In this document: piece by piece, positions 27,081 through 36,813 of the stretch
Layout of the letters: each line of letters begins with the position of its first letter
Position numbering within the stretch: position 1 is the first letter of the stretch
Translations under genes and position numbers: made by a program
Origin: Spirosoma oryzae
GTDB taxonomy: Bacteria; Bacteroidota; Bacteroidia; Cytophagales; Spirosomataceae
Direction: 5' to 3'
DNA length: 64,000 bases
NCBI RefSeq assembly: GCF_003002825.1
Contig: NZ_PVTE01000005.1
Location: 124,001 to 188,000 of the forward strand
Notes under the pieces: generated by a model
Seen by the model: only the letters and a program-made list of their open reading frames with translations
Databases searched by the model: none
What the model was told of the DNA's origin: nothing

Positions 27081-28448
27081 TTAAACCGTCACTGTTTTAC
27101 CCGGTACGGCAATGGGATAAAAACCGTCTTTATTGGGTAAAACCTTGGGCATGGCATCCCAGGCCAGTTTTTCGGGGAACAGGTCGATCTGCGAGTTCAG
27201 TGCTTCGTCCCATTTCACTACTTTGCCTGAATATGTCGCCATCCGACCCATGATGGCCGTCATGGTACTTTTCGCTACCCGTTCTGCGTCGGCAAATTTG
27301 TAGTCGCCTTTAGCAATGGCAGCAAACAGTTCGTCGTGCTCGATCTGGTACGGGTTACCATCCGCCTTGGCGTCGTGGGTATAAATGGGCTGACCGTTGT
27401 AGCCCAGCAGGGCACTGCTCCGCTTTTCCATTCCCTCGACTTTGCCCTTTGTGCCCAGGAACAGCTCGTCAACCCGGCTGAAAGTGCCTTCGTAATGGCG
27501 GCATTGGCTGTTGATGGTCGTGCCGTCGGCGTATACGAAGTCTACGATATGGTGATCGAAGATTTCGCCGTCGTCTTTGCCGTTCCGAACCTGCCGGCCC
27601 CCCGTTCCCTGACAGGATACGGGGTAGCTGTTTTTGACCCAGTTGGCTACGTCGATGTTGTGGACGTGTTGTTCGTTGATGTGATCACCACACAGCCAGT
27701 TGAAGTAGTACCAGTTGCGCATCTGGTAGTCCATCTCGGTCTGCTGGGGCTGGCGTGGCTTGTGCCAGACACCCCCGCTGATCCAGTACACCTGCCCACC
27801 CACAATGTCGCCGAGGGCACCGTCGTGAATCCGCTTGATCATCTCGCGGTAGCTGGGCTGGTAACGCCGTTGCAGACCGACGACAACGTTCAGCTTCTTC
27901 TTTTTGGCTTCCTCGGCCGCTGCCAGCACTTTCCGTACCCCCGGTCCATCGGTCGCTACCGGCTTTTCCATGAATACGTGCTTTCCCTGCCGAACGGCTT
28001 CTTCAAAATGGCTGGGCCGAAAGCCCGGTGGCGTTGCCAGAATGACGACGTCCGCCAAGGCAATGGCTTGTTTATAGGCGTCGAAACCGACAAATTTCCG
28101 GTCTTCCGGTATATCCACTTTGGGCGTTCCGTCGGCGGCTTTGGCTCCACGTTCGGTCAGCGCTTTGTAGGCACCGTCCAGCCGGTCGCGGAAGGCGTCG
28201 GCCAGTGCCACAATTTTCACGTTTTGCTTCGTGCTCAGTGCCTGCTGAGCTGCTCCCGTACCCCGGCCACCGCAGCCAATCAGCGCAACTTTGATAACGT
28301 CGTTGGCCGATGTATGGTAACCGTTGGCGAAGGCTACGCCTGGTAACGTGTTAAGAAGGGTACCACCAGCGAATAAACCGGATGCTTTGAGAAAGGCCCG
28401 ACGACCGGCAAGATCTGTCAGCAGAGAGGAAGAGTGCTCGTGTTCCAT
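27081..28448 (-). CDS. Gfo/Idh/MocA family oxidoreductase, Tat-exported
   Basis: 455 residues from the ATG at 28448 (frame open to 28487). A twin-arginine signal RRAFLKASGLFAGG near residues 16-30 precedes an NAD-binding Rossmann motif IKVALIGCGGRGTGAA, the HVFMEKPVATD block with the catalytic Lys of this family, and the alpha/beta substrate domain with GDHINEQHVHNIDVANW. Such secreted Bacteroidota members act on sugars or sugar derivatives; the Tat signal suggests the cofactor is loaded before export, as in glucose-fructose oxidoreductase. The substrate is not evident. It stands alone between apbE (convergent) and a divergent TonB receptor. Confidence 0.88.
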   Translation of the reverse strand: MEHEHSSSLLTDLAGRRAFLKASGLFAGGTLLNTLPGVAFANGYHTSANDVIKVALIGCGGRGTGAAQQALSTKQNVKIVALADAFRDRLDGAYKALTERGAKAADGTPKVDIPEDRKFVGFDAYKQAIALADVVILATPPGFRPSHFEEAVRQGKHVFMEKPVATDGPGVRKVLAAAEEAKKKKLNVVVGLQRRYQPSYREMIKRIHDGALGDIVGGQVYWISGGVWHKPRQPQQTEMDYQMRNWYYFNWLCGDHINEQHVHNIDVANWVKNSYPVSCQGTGGRQVRNGKDDGEIFDHHIVDFVYADGTTINSQCRHYEGTFSRVDELFLGTKGKVEGMEKRSSALLGYNGQPIYTHDAKADGNPYQIEHDELFAAIAKGDYKFADAERVAKSTMTAIMGRMATYSGKVVKWDEALNSQIDLFPEKLAWDAMPKVLPNKDGFYPIAVPGKTVTV

Positions 28449-28755
28449 AGCGTCTATGTATTTAGATAAGGGGGTCAGAAACACCATAAAAAGAAGCAGA
28501 CCCGACCAGATATACTAACTTCCTCAGAATGAACACGAAGAAGATAGGTTGGTGAGCTGCTTCCTAGCTCGTGCGATACGCTCGTTTTGTCACCGCTCGT
28601 GCCGTTATAACCTGCTGATTGTCAGTCATAGTAAGCGAGCGTGCTAACTATTTTGATGCAATAGTTAGAAAAAATAAGATAAAAGTTAGGCGAATATGTA
28701 TGTTTACTCAACAAGAGACTTGTTACATCTGCTGTTGACTAGTTACAAACGAACT
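28449..28755. other. Divergent intergenic region
   Basis: 307 bases between the oxidoreductase and TonB-receptor genes. It contains an 8-bp inverted repeat (28644-28651 with 28661-28668, spacer 9) that could be an operator, and no exact TAnnTTTG box. The frame of the receptor gene is open through its last 60 bases, but the start at 28756 is preferred. Confidence 0.5.
28644..28668. promoter_or_regulatory. Inverted repeat, possible operator
   Basis: CTAACTAT and ATAGTTAG separated by nine bases, about 90 bases before the TonB-receptor start. Arms are perfect but short. No regulator family is suggested. Confidence 0.3.
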
Positions 28756-31731
28756 ATGCAAAAAACCATTACCTACACACTTTGCCTGACCTGTTTGTGG
28801 AGTTTACTGAGTTTGGCGGCTATCGCCCAAACGCGTGTGTCAGGCCGGATAACGAATGAATCGAAACGTGAGCCGCTGGCCGGTATCAGCATTGCCGTCA
28901 GAGGAAAAGTCGTTGGTACGATTACCGATCAGAAAGGGCAGTTTTCGCTGTCAGTCAATACACCCCCGCCGTTCACCCTGGCCATCACCGGTGTCGGGTT
29001 TCAGACGCAGGAAATCGTTATCAACGGTAACCGTACGGATCTCGATATCGCGCTGAAAGAGCAGGTTATGCTGGGGCAGGAGGTCGTCGTATCGGCGTCG
29101 CGCGTCGAAGAGAATGTACTCAAGTCGCCGGTGAGCATCGAGAAAATGGATATACGGAGTATCCAATCGACAGCCGCACCCAGCTTTTACGACGCGCTCC
29201 GTAATCTGAAAGGGGTAGAGGTTAGTCAGCAGAGCGTCAACTTCAGCTCAGTCAATACACGTGGTTTTACCAGCAACGGCAATAACCGGCTGGTGCAACT
29301 GGTAGACGGCATGGACAATCAGGCACCGGGTCTGAATTTTCCGGTCGGCAACGTAGCCGGGATTTCTGAACTCGATCTGGAAAGCGTCGAATTGCTACCT
29401 GGGGCGGCATCGGCATTGTACGGTCCCAATGCGATCAACGGGCTGTTACTGATGACGTCGAAGAGTCCGTTTACCTATCAGGGACTAAGCGCGCAGGCGC
29501 GGGGGGGCGTAATGAGCGCAACCAACCGGACGACCATCGATGGAACGCCACAGGTGAACACGCCTTTCTACGACGTAGCGTTTCGGTATGCGAAGGCGTT
29601 CAAAAATCGCCTGGCGTTCAAAGTCAATGCCAACTACGTAACGGCCAAGGACTGGCAGGCCACGGACTATCGCGATCAAAGCTTCTACAACGGCTACAAT
29701 CCGTCGACGGGTACGGCGCAGAATAACCCCGGCTACAATGGGGTCAACGTGTACGGCGATGAGAACTCGTCGGGCGTTAGTCTGGCGTCGTTTCGGCCCA
29801 TCTTTGCGCAGTTGTTGGGCGTTCCAGCCTCACAGCTATCGGTCATCGACCCATCCGGGCGACTGGCGCAGTTGATTGGCGGAGTGCAGCAAGTGTCGGC
29901 ACAGACGGGTATACCTGCTTCACAGATTGTCAATGACGTATTGCTGCCCAATACGGTTGTGTCGCGTACTGGTTATCCCGAACGTGGTCTGGTCGATTAT
30001 AACACGCATAGTCTGAAGCTCAACGGGGCTGTACACTACCGGTTCAACGACAAACTGGAAGGTATTCTGCAAGCCAACTGGGGAAGCGGTACTACCGTAT
30101 ATACATCGACCGATCGATACTACATCAATAATTTTCAGCTGGCCCAGTATAAGGCTGAATTGCGTGGTAGTGACTTTTTCGTACGGGCGTACAGCACGCA
30201 GGAGCGCTCCGGCGATGCCTACGCAGCCGGCTTGCTGGGTTCGTTTATCCTGGAAGCGTGGAAGCCGAGTATCAACCAGTCAAACCTGCTGGGTTCGTGG
30301 TACCCGCAATATGCGTTCACCTACGCGGGTGGGGCGTTGCAGGCGTTTCCCCGTGCCTTGCAGCAGGCCTTGGCAGCCAACCCCGGCAACGTAGCAGCCG
30401 CTTACCAATCGGCCGTGGCGTCAATAAATACGTTGGCTCCGACCTTGCAGGCTGCTGCCCTGGGTGTGGCTGATGCTGGTAAACCCGCCGTTGGGTCGGC
30501 GCAATTCAACCAATATGCCGACGCCATCAAACAGCAACCGATCGCGCAGGGGGCAAAATTCCTGGACCGGACGAACCTGTACCATGCCGAAGGGATGTAT
30601 CATCTCCGCTCGCTCGTCGATCCGAACCTCGTCGACCTGACTGTTGGGGCCAACTACCGTATGTATGCGCTGAACTCAGGCGGTACGCTGTTCCTGCAAA
30701 AACCCGAGGGTGGGGAATATACGATTCATGAGTACGGTGCGTATCTACAGGCGATCAAGTCGTTTAAGGATGTGCTGAAGATAACCGGTTCCGTTCGGTA
30801 CGATAAAAACCAGAATTTCCGGGGTGTATTCAGCCCGCGTATATCAGCGGTGTTGACGGCCGCCAAGGATCATAACTTCCGGGCAAGCTACCAGACCGGG
30901 TTCCGCATACCGACTACGCAGAACCAGTATATCAACCTGAATACGCCGGTCGCGCTGTTGATCGGCGGCTTGCCGGCCGTGCGTGATCGGTACAACCTGC
31001 GGGATGGCCGCACGACGATCTTCGGCACGTCAACCAGCTATGACTTCCCCGAATTCAAGCCCGAACGCGTACTGACCTTTGAAGTAGGCTACAAGGGGCT
31101 GATCGCAAACCGGTTGCTGATCGACGCTTACTATTATAACAGTCAGATGCAGAATTACATCGGCGCTGTCGTGTTGAGCAATCCGGGTGTGCCCGTTCCC
31201 ATTCAAACGCCCCGCAACTACGACAAGAGTATTATGTATCAGGGCTTTGGCCTGGGTATCGACTATGTGTTGCCGAAGAACTTTACCATCGGCGGGAACC
31301 TGTCGAATACGACACTGAACGCGGGTGGCGTTGGTCTGTTCGATAGTAAGAAGAATCAGAACGTGCTTGACGATGGGTTCCAGATCGGGTTCAACACGCC
31401 TAAGTATCGGTATAACTTATCCGTTGCGAACCGGAACATCGGCAATAGCGGCTGGGGCTTCAACGTGACCTGGCGTTATCAGGATGCTTTCCTGTGGCAG
31501 GAGTTGCTGCAACCCGTACAGTCGCGTACGCTGGCTAACAGCCAACAGATTGTCATTCCCGCCTTCAGTACGCTGGACGCACAGGTGAGTAAAAAAATAG
31601 CACCGATCAAATCGATTCTGAAAGTGGGGGGCAGTAATATCCTGCGCAACCAATACACCACCGGCTGGGGTAACCCGACCATCGGAGCCATGTATTACGT
31701 TAGTCTGACGTTCGACGAACTGCTGAACTAA
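28756..31731 (+). CDS. TonB-dependent receptor with carboxypeptidase-like domain
   Basis: 991 residues from the ATG at 28756 (MQKTITYTLCL). Signal peptide to about residue 25 (AIAQ). A carboxypeptidase D-like regulatory domain follows (RVSGRITNESKREPLAGISI to about 105), then a TonB-box-like segment EVVVSASRVEEN, the plug domain (SPVSIEKMDIRSIQ to about 235, with NTRGFTSNGNNRLVQLVDG) and a 22-strand barrel to the C-terminal FDELLN. It imports an unknown ligand across the outer membrane using the ExbB/ExbD/TonB motor. There is no SusD partner, so it is not a classic glycan SusC. A terminator follows, so it is its own unit. Confidence 0.93.
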   Translation: MQKTITYTLCLTCLWSLLSLAAIAQTRVSGRITNESKREPLAGISIAVRGKVVGTITDQKGQFSLSVNTPPPFTLAITGVGFQTQEIVINGNRTDLDIALKEQVMLGQEVVVSASRVEENVLKSPVSIEKMDIRSIQSTAAPSFYDALRNLKGVEVSQQSVNFSSVNTRGFTSNGNNRLVQLVDGMDNQAPGLNFPVGNVAGISELDLESVELLPGAASALYGPNAINGLLLMTSKSPFTYQGLSAQARGGVMSATNRTTIDGTPQVNTPFYDVAFRYAKAFKNRLAFKVNANYVTAKDWQATDYRDQSFYNGYNPSTGTAQNNPGYNGVNVYGDENSSGVSLASFRPIFAQLLGVPASQLSVIDPSGRLAQLIGGVQQVSAQTGIPASQIVNDVLLPNTVVSRTGYPERGLVDYNTHSLKLNGAVHYRFNDKLEGILQANWGSGTTVYTSTDRYYINNFQLAQYKAELRGSDFFVRAYSTQERSGDAYAAGLLGSFILEAWKPSINQSNLLGSWYPQYAFTYAGGALQAFPRALQQALAANPGNVAAAYQSAVASINTLAPTLQAAALGVADAGKPAVGSAQFNQYADAIKQQPIAQGAKFLDRTNLYHAEGMYHLRSLVDPNLVDLTVGANYRMYALNSGGTLFLQKPEGGEYTIHEYGAYLQAIKSFKDVLKITGSVRYDKNQNFRGVFSPRISAVLTAAKDHNFRASYQTGFRIPTTQNQYINLNTPVALLIGGLPAVRDRYNLRDGRTTIFGTSTSYDFPEFKPERVLTFEVGYKGLIANRLLIDAYYYNSQMQNYIGAVVLSNPGVPVPIQTPRNYDKSIMYQGFGLGIDYVLPKNFTIGGNLSNTTLNAGGVGLFDSKKNQNVLDDGFQIGFNTPKYRYNLSVANRNIGNSGWGFNVTWRYQDAFLWQELLQPVQSRTLANSQQIVIPAFSTLDAQVSKKIAPIKSILKVGGSNILRNQYTTGWGNPTIGAMYYVSLTFDELLN

Positions 31732-31755
31732 GGTTTACTACCTGCATAGTTCTGG

Positions 31756-31787
31756 AAACCGGTTTGCTCCCAGCAGACCGGTTTTTT
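31756..31787 (+). terminator. Intrinsic terminator of the TonB receptor gene
   Basis: 13-bp stem (31756-31768 with 31772-31784, one G-T pair), loop of 3, followed by a T run. It starts 25 bases after the stop. Confidence 0.8.
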
Positions 31788-31818
31788 CATAAGCACTGGG
31801 CTGTATACGTCGCTCAGC

Positions 31819-33303
31819 TTGGCTGAATGCGAACTTTTACCAGTGATCCGGCCTTACACGCATAAGCCACTCCCGGCCCCAGCATTAACCCGAAAGCCCT
31901 TGTCGAACGCTGCATCGACTGGTTCGTCCAGTCAGCCGGCCGCGCCGGTTCCCGATCATTTGCCCCGTCGGTTGAATTTGTTGCAGGGCACGGCGCTGAA
32001 TATGATCGACATGGTCGGTATCGGGCCGTTCGTCGTGTTGCCGCTGGTCATCAAAACGTTGGGGGGCGGATTTTTTCTGTGGGCCTGGGTGCTGGGTGCC
32101 TTCGTTTCACTGATCGACGCGTTTGTCTGGTCGGAACTGGGTGCTGCCTTTCCTCAGGCGGGGGGGAGCTACAACTTTCTCAAGATCTCGTACGGTGAAC
32201 AACGCTGGGGGCGGTTGCTGTCCTTTCTGTACGTCTGGCAAACACTCATTCAGGCTCCGCTCGTATTGGCGTCGGGAGCCATCGGATTCGCGCAGTACGT
32301 ATCATACCTGACTCCGCTCGATGAGTGGCAGCGGAAAGCTATTTCGGGCGGTATCGTGCTGGTCATTATCGCGCTGCTTTACCGCAAGATTGATTCTATT
32401 GGTACCATCGGTGTTGTGATGTGGGGCGCTGTGTTGCTCACCCTCGGCTGGATTATCGTTGGCGGTTTGAGCAATGCGCAGATTCCGCTGTCACAGACAT
32501 TATCGTCGGTAAGTTCTGTCAGCGGGGGCGTGTTGGCGGTGGGTCTGGGGCAGGCTACTGTTAAAACCATTTACTGCTACCTTGGCTACTACAATGTCTG
32601 TCACCTGGGCGGGGAGATAAAGAAACCTACGCGAAACATACCGGCCAGTATGTTTATCTCGGTGGCTGGTATCGCCATGCTGTATCTACTGATGAACATA
32701 AGCGTCGTCAGCGTCGTGCCGTGGCAGGAAGCACAGCACAGTCAGTTCATCGTCAGTACGTTTGTCGAACGAATCTACGGTTCGGGTGCGGCACAGCTGG
32801 CCACAGTGCTGGTGCTGGTTGTTGCCTTTTCGTCGCTGTTCGCGGTATTACTCGGGTATTCGCGCGTTCCCTATGCCGCTGCCGCCGACGGGCAGTTTCT
32901 GAACGTCTTCGCTAAACTCCACCCGACGAGACAGTTCCCTTACGTATCGCTGCTGTTTCTGGGTGGGCTCGGCTTTGTATTCAGCCTGCTATTCCGGCTT
33001 AGCGACGTGATCGACGGCATTCTGGCGATGCGCATCATCATCCAATTCGTTGGGCAAGCGGTTGGCTTACTGCTGTTGCACCGTCGCCGGGCGGCCGACA
33101 GCTTCCCGTTTCGGATGCCGCTCTACCCATTACCCGTTATACTGGCCGTAGGCGTATGGTTGCTGATCTTCGCATCCACCAAGCTGACGTTCATGCTTTC
33201 CGGCCTAATCGTACTCACGCTGGGCGTCGTTGCCTTCCTGCTCTTCAACCGCTACCGACGCCAGTGGCCGTTTGAGTTAAAGAATGATCGAGTGATAGAA
33301 TGA
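31819..33303 (+). CDS. APC-family amino-acid permease
   Basis: 494 residues. About 55 hydrophilic residues come first, then some 12 membrane helices. The first helix carries NMIDMVGIGPFVVLPLVI, the APC helix-1 glycine motif that binds the substrate amino group; later GEIKKPTRNIP is the conserved loop after helix 5 or 6. Inner-membrane proton- or exchange-driven transport of an amino acid or related amine is expected; specificity cannot be read. The N-terminal tail is Pro/Ala-rich and longer than usual, but no other Met occurs before helix 1. The stop codon lies inside the terminator stem. Confidence 0.9.
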   Translation: MAECELLPVIRPYTHKPLPAPALTRKPLSNAASTGSSSQPAAPVPDHLPRRLNLLQGTALNMIDMVGIGPFVVLPLVIKTLGGGFFLWAWVLGAFVSLIDAFVWSELGAAFPQAGGSYNFLKISYGEQRWGRLLSFLYVWQTLIQAPLVLASGAIGFAQYVSYLTPLDEWQRKAISGGIVLVIIALLYRKIDSIGTIGVVMWGAVLLTLGWIIVGGLSNAQIPLSQTLSSVSSVSGGVLAVGLGQATVKTIYCYLGYYNVCHLGGEIKKPTRNIPASMFISVAGIAMLYLLMNISVVSVVPWQEAQHSQFIVSTFVERIYGSGAAQLATVLVLVVAFSSLFAVLLGYSRVPYAAAADGQFLNVFAKLHPTRQFPYVSLLFLGGLGFVFSLLFRLSDVIDGILAMRIIIQFVGQAVGLLLLHRRRAADSFPFRMPLYPLPVILAVGVWLLIFASTKLTFMLSGLIVLTLGVVAFLLFNRYRRQWPFELKNDRVIE

Positions 33304-33340
33304 TTGAATGGGCTAGCGCATGGAACGCATTCAATCATTC
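33298..33340. terminator. Terminator between convergent genes
   Basis: 13-bp perfect inverted repeat GAATGATTGAATG / CATTCAATCATTC, loop of 17. The left arm contains the permease stop codon. The convergent dehydrogenase gene ends at 33364, so it may serve both. AATCATTC-like repeats continue past the right arm. Confidence 0.55.
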
Positions 33341-33363
33341 CATCAATCAACAATTCAACCATT

Positions 33364-36324
33364 CTATACTAACGCGTTGAACAGAATCTCGGCGGGGTGC
33401 TGCGCTTTGCGGGCGGTGCCATCTTTGATCTGATGGCGGCAGGAGGTACCCGGTGCAGCAATGATAACCTCTTCGGGTTGTTGGCGAACCGTTGGGAACA
33501 GGACCAACTCGCCAATTTTCATTGACACATCGTAGTGTTCTGCTTCGTAGCCAAACGAACCGGCCATACCGCAGCAGCCCGACGGAATCAGTTGCACGGT
33601 ATAATTTTTCGGCAGCGACAGGGCTTTTTTTCCCGGTACCAGCGACGAAACGGCTTTCTGCTGGCAGTGGCCATGCAGTTTGATCAGGCGGGTTTCCTGC
33701 GTAAACTGCTCGGGGCGGATACGCTTGGCGTCGAGTTCACGAGCGATAAACTCTTCGAACGTCAGCGCGTGTTTCGACAACGCTTTCGCGTCCTCGACCA
33801 GCGACTCCTCGACCAGATCGGGATATTCATCGCGGAAAGTTAGAATGGCGGATGGCTCCAGTCCGACGAGGGGCGTGTCGGCTGTTATGACGTTTCGCAG
33901 CGCACGCACATTGTGATCGGCCATTGGTTTGGCCATTTTCAGCATTCCTTTCGACAAAGCCGCCCGGCCGCTTTCGCCATGCTCGGGAATGAGGACCATG
34001 TAGCCCAGCCGTTCGAGCAACTGCACTGCTTTCTGACCAACCGGTACGTCGTTGAAATTCGTGAACTCGTCGCAGAATAGATAGACCGTTTTCTGCGCAG
34101 TGTCTCCAGTTGGCTTCGCTGTCGGCTGGCGCGATGTGAACCACTTTTTCAGTGTCGTCTTATCGAGCAACGGCATGCTCCGCTCGGGATGGAAGCCGAG
34201 GGTACGGTTGGCGATGCGTCGCAGTGCGGGGGTTCCCAACACGCCATTGTATGCCCAGGGTACCAGCGATGCCAGTCCTGACAAGCGGCCGAAGTTGGCA
34301 ATCATGCGTGACCGTAGCGGAACCCCGTTCGCATCGTAATAATGCTGTAAAAATTCAGCCTTCAGCTTGGCTACGTCGACGTTCGACGGGCACTCCGACT
34401 TGCAGCCTTTACAGGACAGGCAAAGGTCGTATACTTCCTTTATCTCGGGGTTGTCGAAGCGGTTTTCCTTCGGCGAACGCGTCAGCATTTCGCGCAGGAT
34501 ATTGGCACGGGCACGGGTCGTATCTTTCTCGTTCCGCGTGGCCATGTAGCTGGGACACATCGTACCACCCGAGCGTTCGGTTTTGCGACAATCGCCCGAG
34601 CCGTTGCACTGCTCTGCGTGTTGCAGGATCGTCTGGTTTTCGTACCGAAAATACGTTTGAAAGTCGGGCGTTTGCTGACCGGCTTCGTAGCGTAGGAACG
34701 TATCCATCGGGGGCGTTTCGACGATCTTGCCGGGGTTGAAAATACCGTCGGGGTCCCACGTATGCTTGATCTGGCGCATCAGCTCGTAGTTATGCTGACC
34801 AACCATCTGCGGAATAAATTCACCCCGCAGCCGTCCGTCGCCGTGTTCGCCCGACAACGAGCCGTCGTATTTTTTGACCAGCGTCGCGATCTGCTCGGCA
34901 ATCAACCGGTACTGTCGGTGCCCTTCGGCCGTTTTCAGGTTAATGATCGGTCGCAGGTGTATCTCACCCGATCCAGCGTGCGCGTAGTGTACCGCCGACA
35001 TCTGGTTTTCTTTCAGGATGTCGTTGAACTCCCGAATAAAATCGGGCAAGTCGTGCACATCGACAGCGGTGTCTTCGATAACAGCCACTGCCTTCGCGTC
35101 GCCGGGTAGGTTGCCCAGCAAACCAAGGCCCGCTTTGCGTAAGGTCCAGATTTTCTTGGTGTCTTCGCCAAACAGCAGGGGGAAGTGATAGCCAAGACCA
35201 GCGGCCCGCATCTCAGTCTCCATTTCATTCGCCAGGGACTGAATTTCTTCCTTCGTATCGCGCGACAGGTCGACAACCAGAATGATCGGGAAGGTATCGT
35301 TGCTTGTTTTCTGAACGAAGAAACTGTTTTTGCGCTGCTCCGGATTTTCGTCGGCCCGGGCCAGAATAATATCGTCGATGAGTTCGACGGCGTAGGGTTG
35401 GTATTTCAACGCAACCAGCGTTGCCCGTAACGACTCATCAATCGACCGGCAGTGTACGCAGACGAGACCGCCTTCCTTGGGTGGTAACGGAACCAGATTA
35501 AGTTTGATCTCCGTCAGGAAGCAGAGCGTTCCTTCCGAACCCGCAATGAACTTGGCCAGGTTGAATGCGGGACCGCCGGGGGTAAATGGCTCCATGTCGA
35601 GCAGCGCATCGAGGGCATAGCCGGTATTACGCCGTTCGATAGTCTGCTTCGGGAAATTACGCCGGATCTCCGCCTGATTGGCTGAGTCGCTCAGTATGGT
35701 ATTCGTTGTTAAGAGAATGCGATCTGCCAGCGACGCTGACCCGTTTTTCCGGCTCGCCAGATCGAGTTGCTCACTGAATTCGTTTGCTGCCGTAGGACCG
35801 AATTCAGCCTCGGTGCCGTCGGCCAGCAATACGGTTACGGACAGCGTATGTTCGCGGGTGGCCCGGTACACGACGGAATTGGAACCGCAGGAATTGTTCC
35901 CGACCATGCCCCCAATCATGGCCCGGTTCGCCGTCGACGTTTCCGGCCCGAAGTAGAGACCGTACGGTTTTAGAAACTGATTCAGTTCGTCGCGCACGAC
36001 GCCGGGTTGTACCCGTACCCAACGTTCCTCGGGATTGATCTCCAGAATTTTCGTGAAATGCTTCGACACATCGACTACAATGCCACTACCAACGACCTGA
36101 CCGGCCAGTGATGTACCGGCGGTACGGGGAATGAGCGAGAGCTTGTGCTGACGGGCAAAGGCAATCAGCGTTTTAAGGTCGTCAACAGTTTTAGGAACCG
36201 CTACGGCAGCTGGCATCTCCCGGTAGGCCGATGCGTCGGTTGCGTATAGCGTGCGTTGGGTCGTATCGTCGTAGAGGTCTCCGGTCAATTGTGCGGCCAG
36301 AGACTGGAAAAAACCAGCATTCAT
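33364..36324 (-). CDS. FAD-linked oxidase fused to Fe-S subunit (glycolate/D-lactate dehydrogenase type)
   Basis: 986 residues joining what are separate GlcD and GlcF-like parts. The N-terminal FAD-binding PCMH domain has PRTAGTSLAGQVVGSGIVVD and GGMVGNNSCGSNSV. An FAD-oxidase C-terminal domain with HYAHAGSGEIHLRP and SGEHGDGRLRGEF follows (to about 530). Then comes a bis-[4Fe-4S] region, CNGSGDCRKTERSGGTMCP and CLSCKGCKSECPSNVD, and C-terminal CCG-type cysteine domains including GCCGMAGSFGYE. It should oxidise a 2-hydroxy acid such as D-lactate or glycolate and pass electrons to quinone at the inner membrane. It stands alone on its strand. A 12-bp palindrome lies 42 bases upstream. Confidence 0.93.
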   Translation of the reverse strand: MNAGFFQSLAAQLTGDLYDDTTQRTLYATDASAYREMPAAVAVPKTVDDLKTLIAFARQHKLSLIPRTAGTSLAGQVVGSGIVVDVSKHFTKILEINPEERWVRVQPGVVRDELNQFLKPYGLYFGPETSTANRAMIGGMVGNNSCGSNSVVYRATREHTLSVTVLLADGTEAEFGPTAANEFSEQLDLASRKNGSASLADRILLTTNTILSDSANQAEIRRNFPKQTIERRNTGYALDALLDMEPFTPGGPAFNLAKFIAGSEGTLCFLTEIKLNLVPLPPKEGGLVCVHCRSIDESLRATLVALKYQPYAVELIDDIILARADENPEQRKNSFFVQKTSNDTFPIILVVDLSRDTKEEIQSLANEMETEMRAAGLGYHFPLLFGEDTKKIWTLRKAGLGLLGNLPGDAKAVAVIEDTAVDVHDLPDFIREFNDILKENQMSAVHYAHAGSGEIHLRPIINLKTAEGHRQYRLIAEQIATLVKKYDGSLSGEHGDGRLRGEFIPQMVGQHNYELMRQIKHTWDPDGIFNPGKIVETPPMDTFLRYEAGQQTPDFQTYFRYENQTILQHAEQCNGSGDCRKTERSGGTMCPSYMATRNEKDTTRARANILREMLTRSPKENRFDNPEIKEVYDLCLSCKGCKSECPSNVDVAKLKAEFLQHYYDANGVPLRSRMIANFGRLSGLASLVPWAYNGVLGTPALRRIANRTLGFHPERSMPLLDKTTLKKWFTSRQPTAKPTGDTAQKTVYLFCDEFTNFNDVPVGQKAVQLLERLGYMVLIPEHGESGRAALSKGMLKMAKPMADHNVRALRNVITADTPLVGLEPSAILTFRDEYPDLVEESLVEDAKALSKHALTFEEFIARELDAKRIRPEQFTQETRLIKLHGHCQQKAVSSLVPGKKALSLPKNYTVQLIPSGCCGMAGSFGYEAEHYDVSMKIGELVLFPTVRQQPEEVIIAAPGTSCRHQIKDGTARKAQHPAEILFNALV

Positions 36325-36365
36325 ATCGGTAGGCGATACTGGGGTACTCCTGCCCAGTCAGTACA

Positions 36366-36377
36366 TTTTGTACAAAA
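36366..36377. promoter_or_regulatory. Palindrome TTTTGTACAAAA, possible operator
   Basis: Perfect 12-bp palindrome beginning 42 bases upstream of the 2-hydroxy-acid dehydrogenase start. Close by, CAAAAATA (36373-36380) reads on the minus strand as the -7 box TATTTTTG, so a regulator bound here would block it. A -33 box at usual spacing is not seen. Confidence 0.4.
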
Positions 36378-36598
36378 ATAGCCCTAAAACGCACATTTTT
36401 CCGACCGCGTAAATATACGTGCAGTAAATAATGCGTAGTACTCAAAACTGATAGAGAATAGTAAAAATAGATTGATAGTCAATTGATTAAGCTGATTGAT
36501 GAGGCTTTGTAAGTTGCCTGCAACTTGGAATAGACAAATTCTACTCAGTACCATAATACAATTTTAACCTGCACTATGCGAATTTTGATTTCGAGGTC

Positions 36599-36630
36599 TT
36601 GTATTATTAGTAGTAATTCTATTAGTTTTG
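36599..36630 (+). promoter_or_regulatory. Predicted promoter of the susC-like operon
   Basis: TTG (36599-36601), 21-base spacer, -7 box TAGTTTTG (36623-36630). Leader of about 175 bases before the ATG at 36814. Confidence 0.55.
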
Positions 36631-36813
36631 CCCACTGGTCTTACTATGTTCGTCTTAAATCTAAAATAAGTACAGCGGTAAAAAAAAGATGGTGTTTTAC
36701 CTATAGCTAGTTAGAAACCATCATTTCCCGTGCAACTACAGAGAAGAGAGAGTATTGTAAGCCAGCTACTATTAAACCACCCCAAGTCTTATTCATTAAA
36801 TTTTACGAAACCT

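Larger units (their letters stand above)
36325..36813. other. Divergent intergenic region before susC
   Basis: 489 bases, A/T-rich, between the dehydrogenase and the SusC-like gene. It contains the palindrome at 36366-36377 and the predicted susC promoter at 36599-36630. The rightmost 84 bases are open in the susC frame but look untranslated. No gene or structured RNA was recognised. Confidence 0.6.

Noticed and set aside
27336..28346. 336-codon open frame antisense to the Gfo/Idh oxidoreductase
   Set aside because: Fully inside a well supported gene on the other strand; the translated sequence has no recognisable domain and arises from GC-biased codon use.
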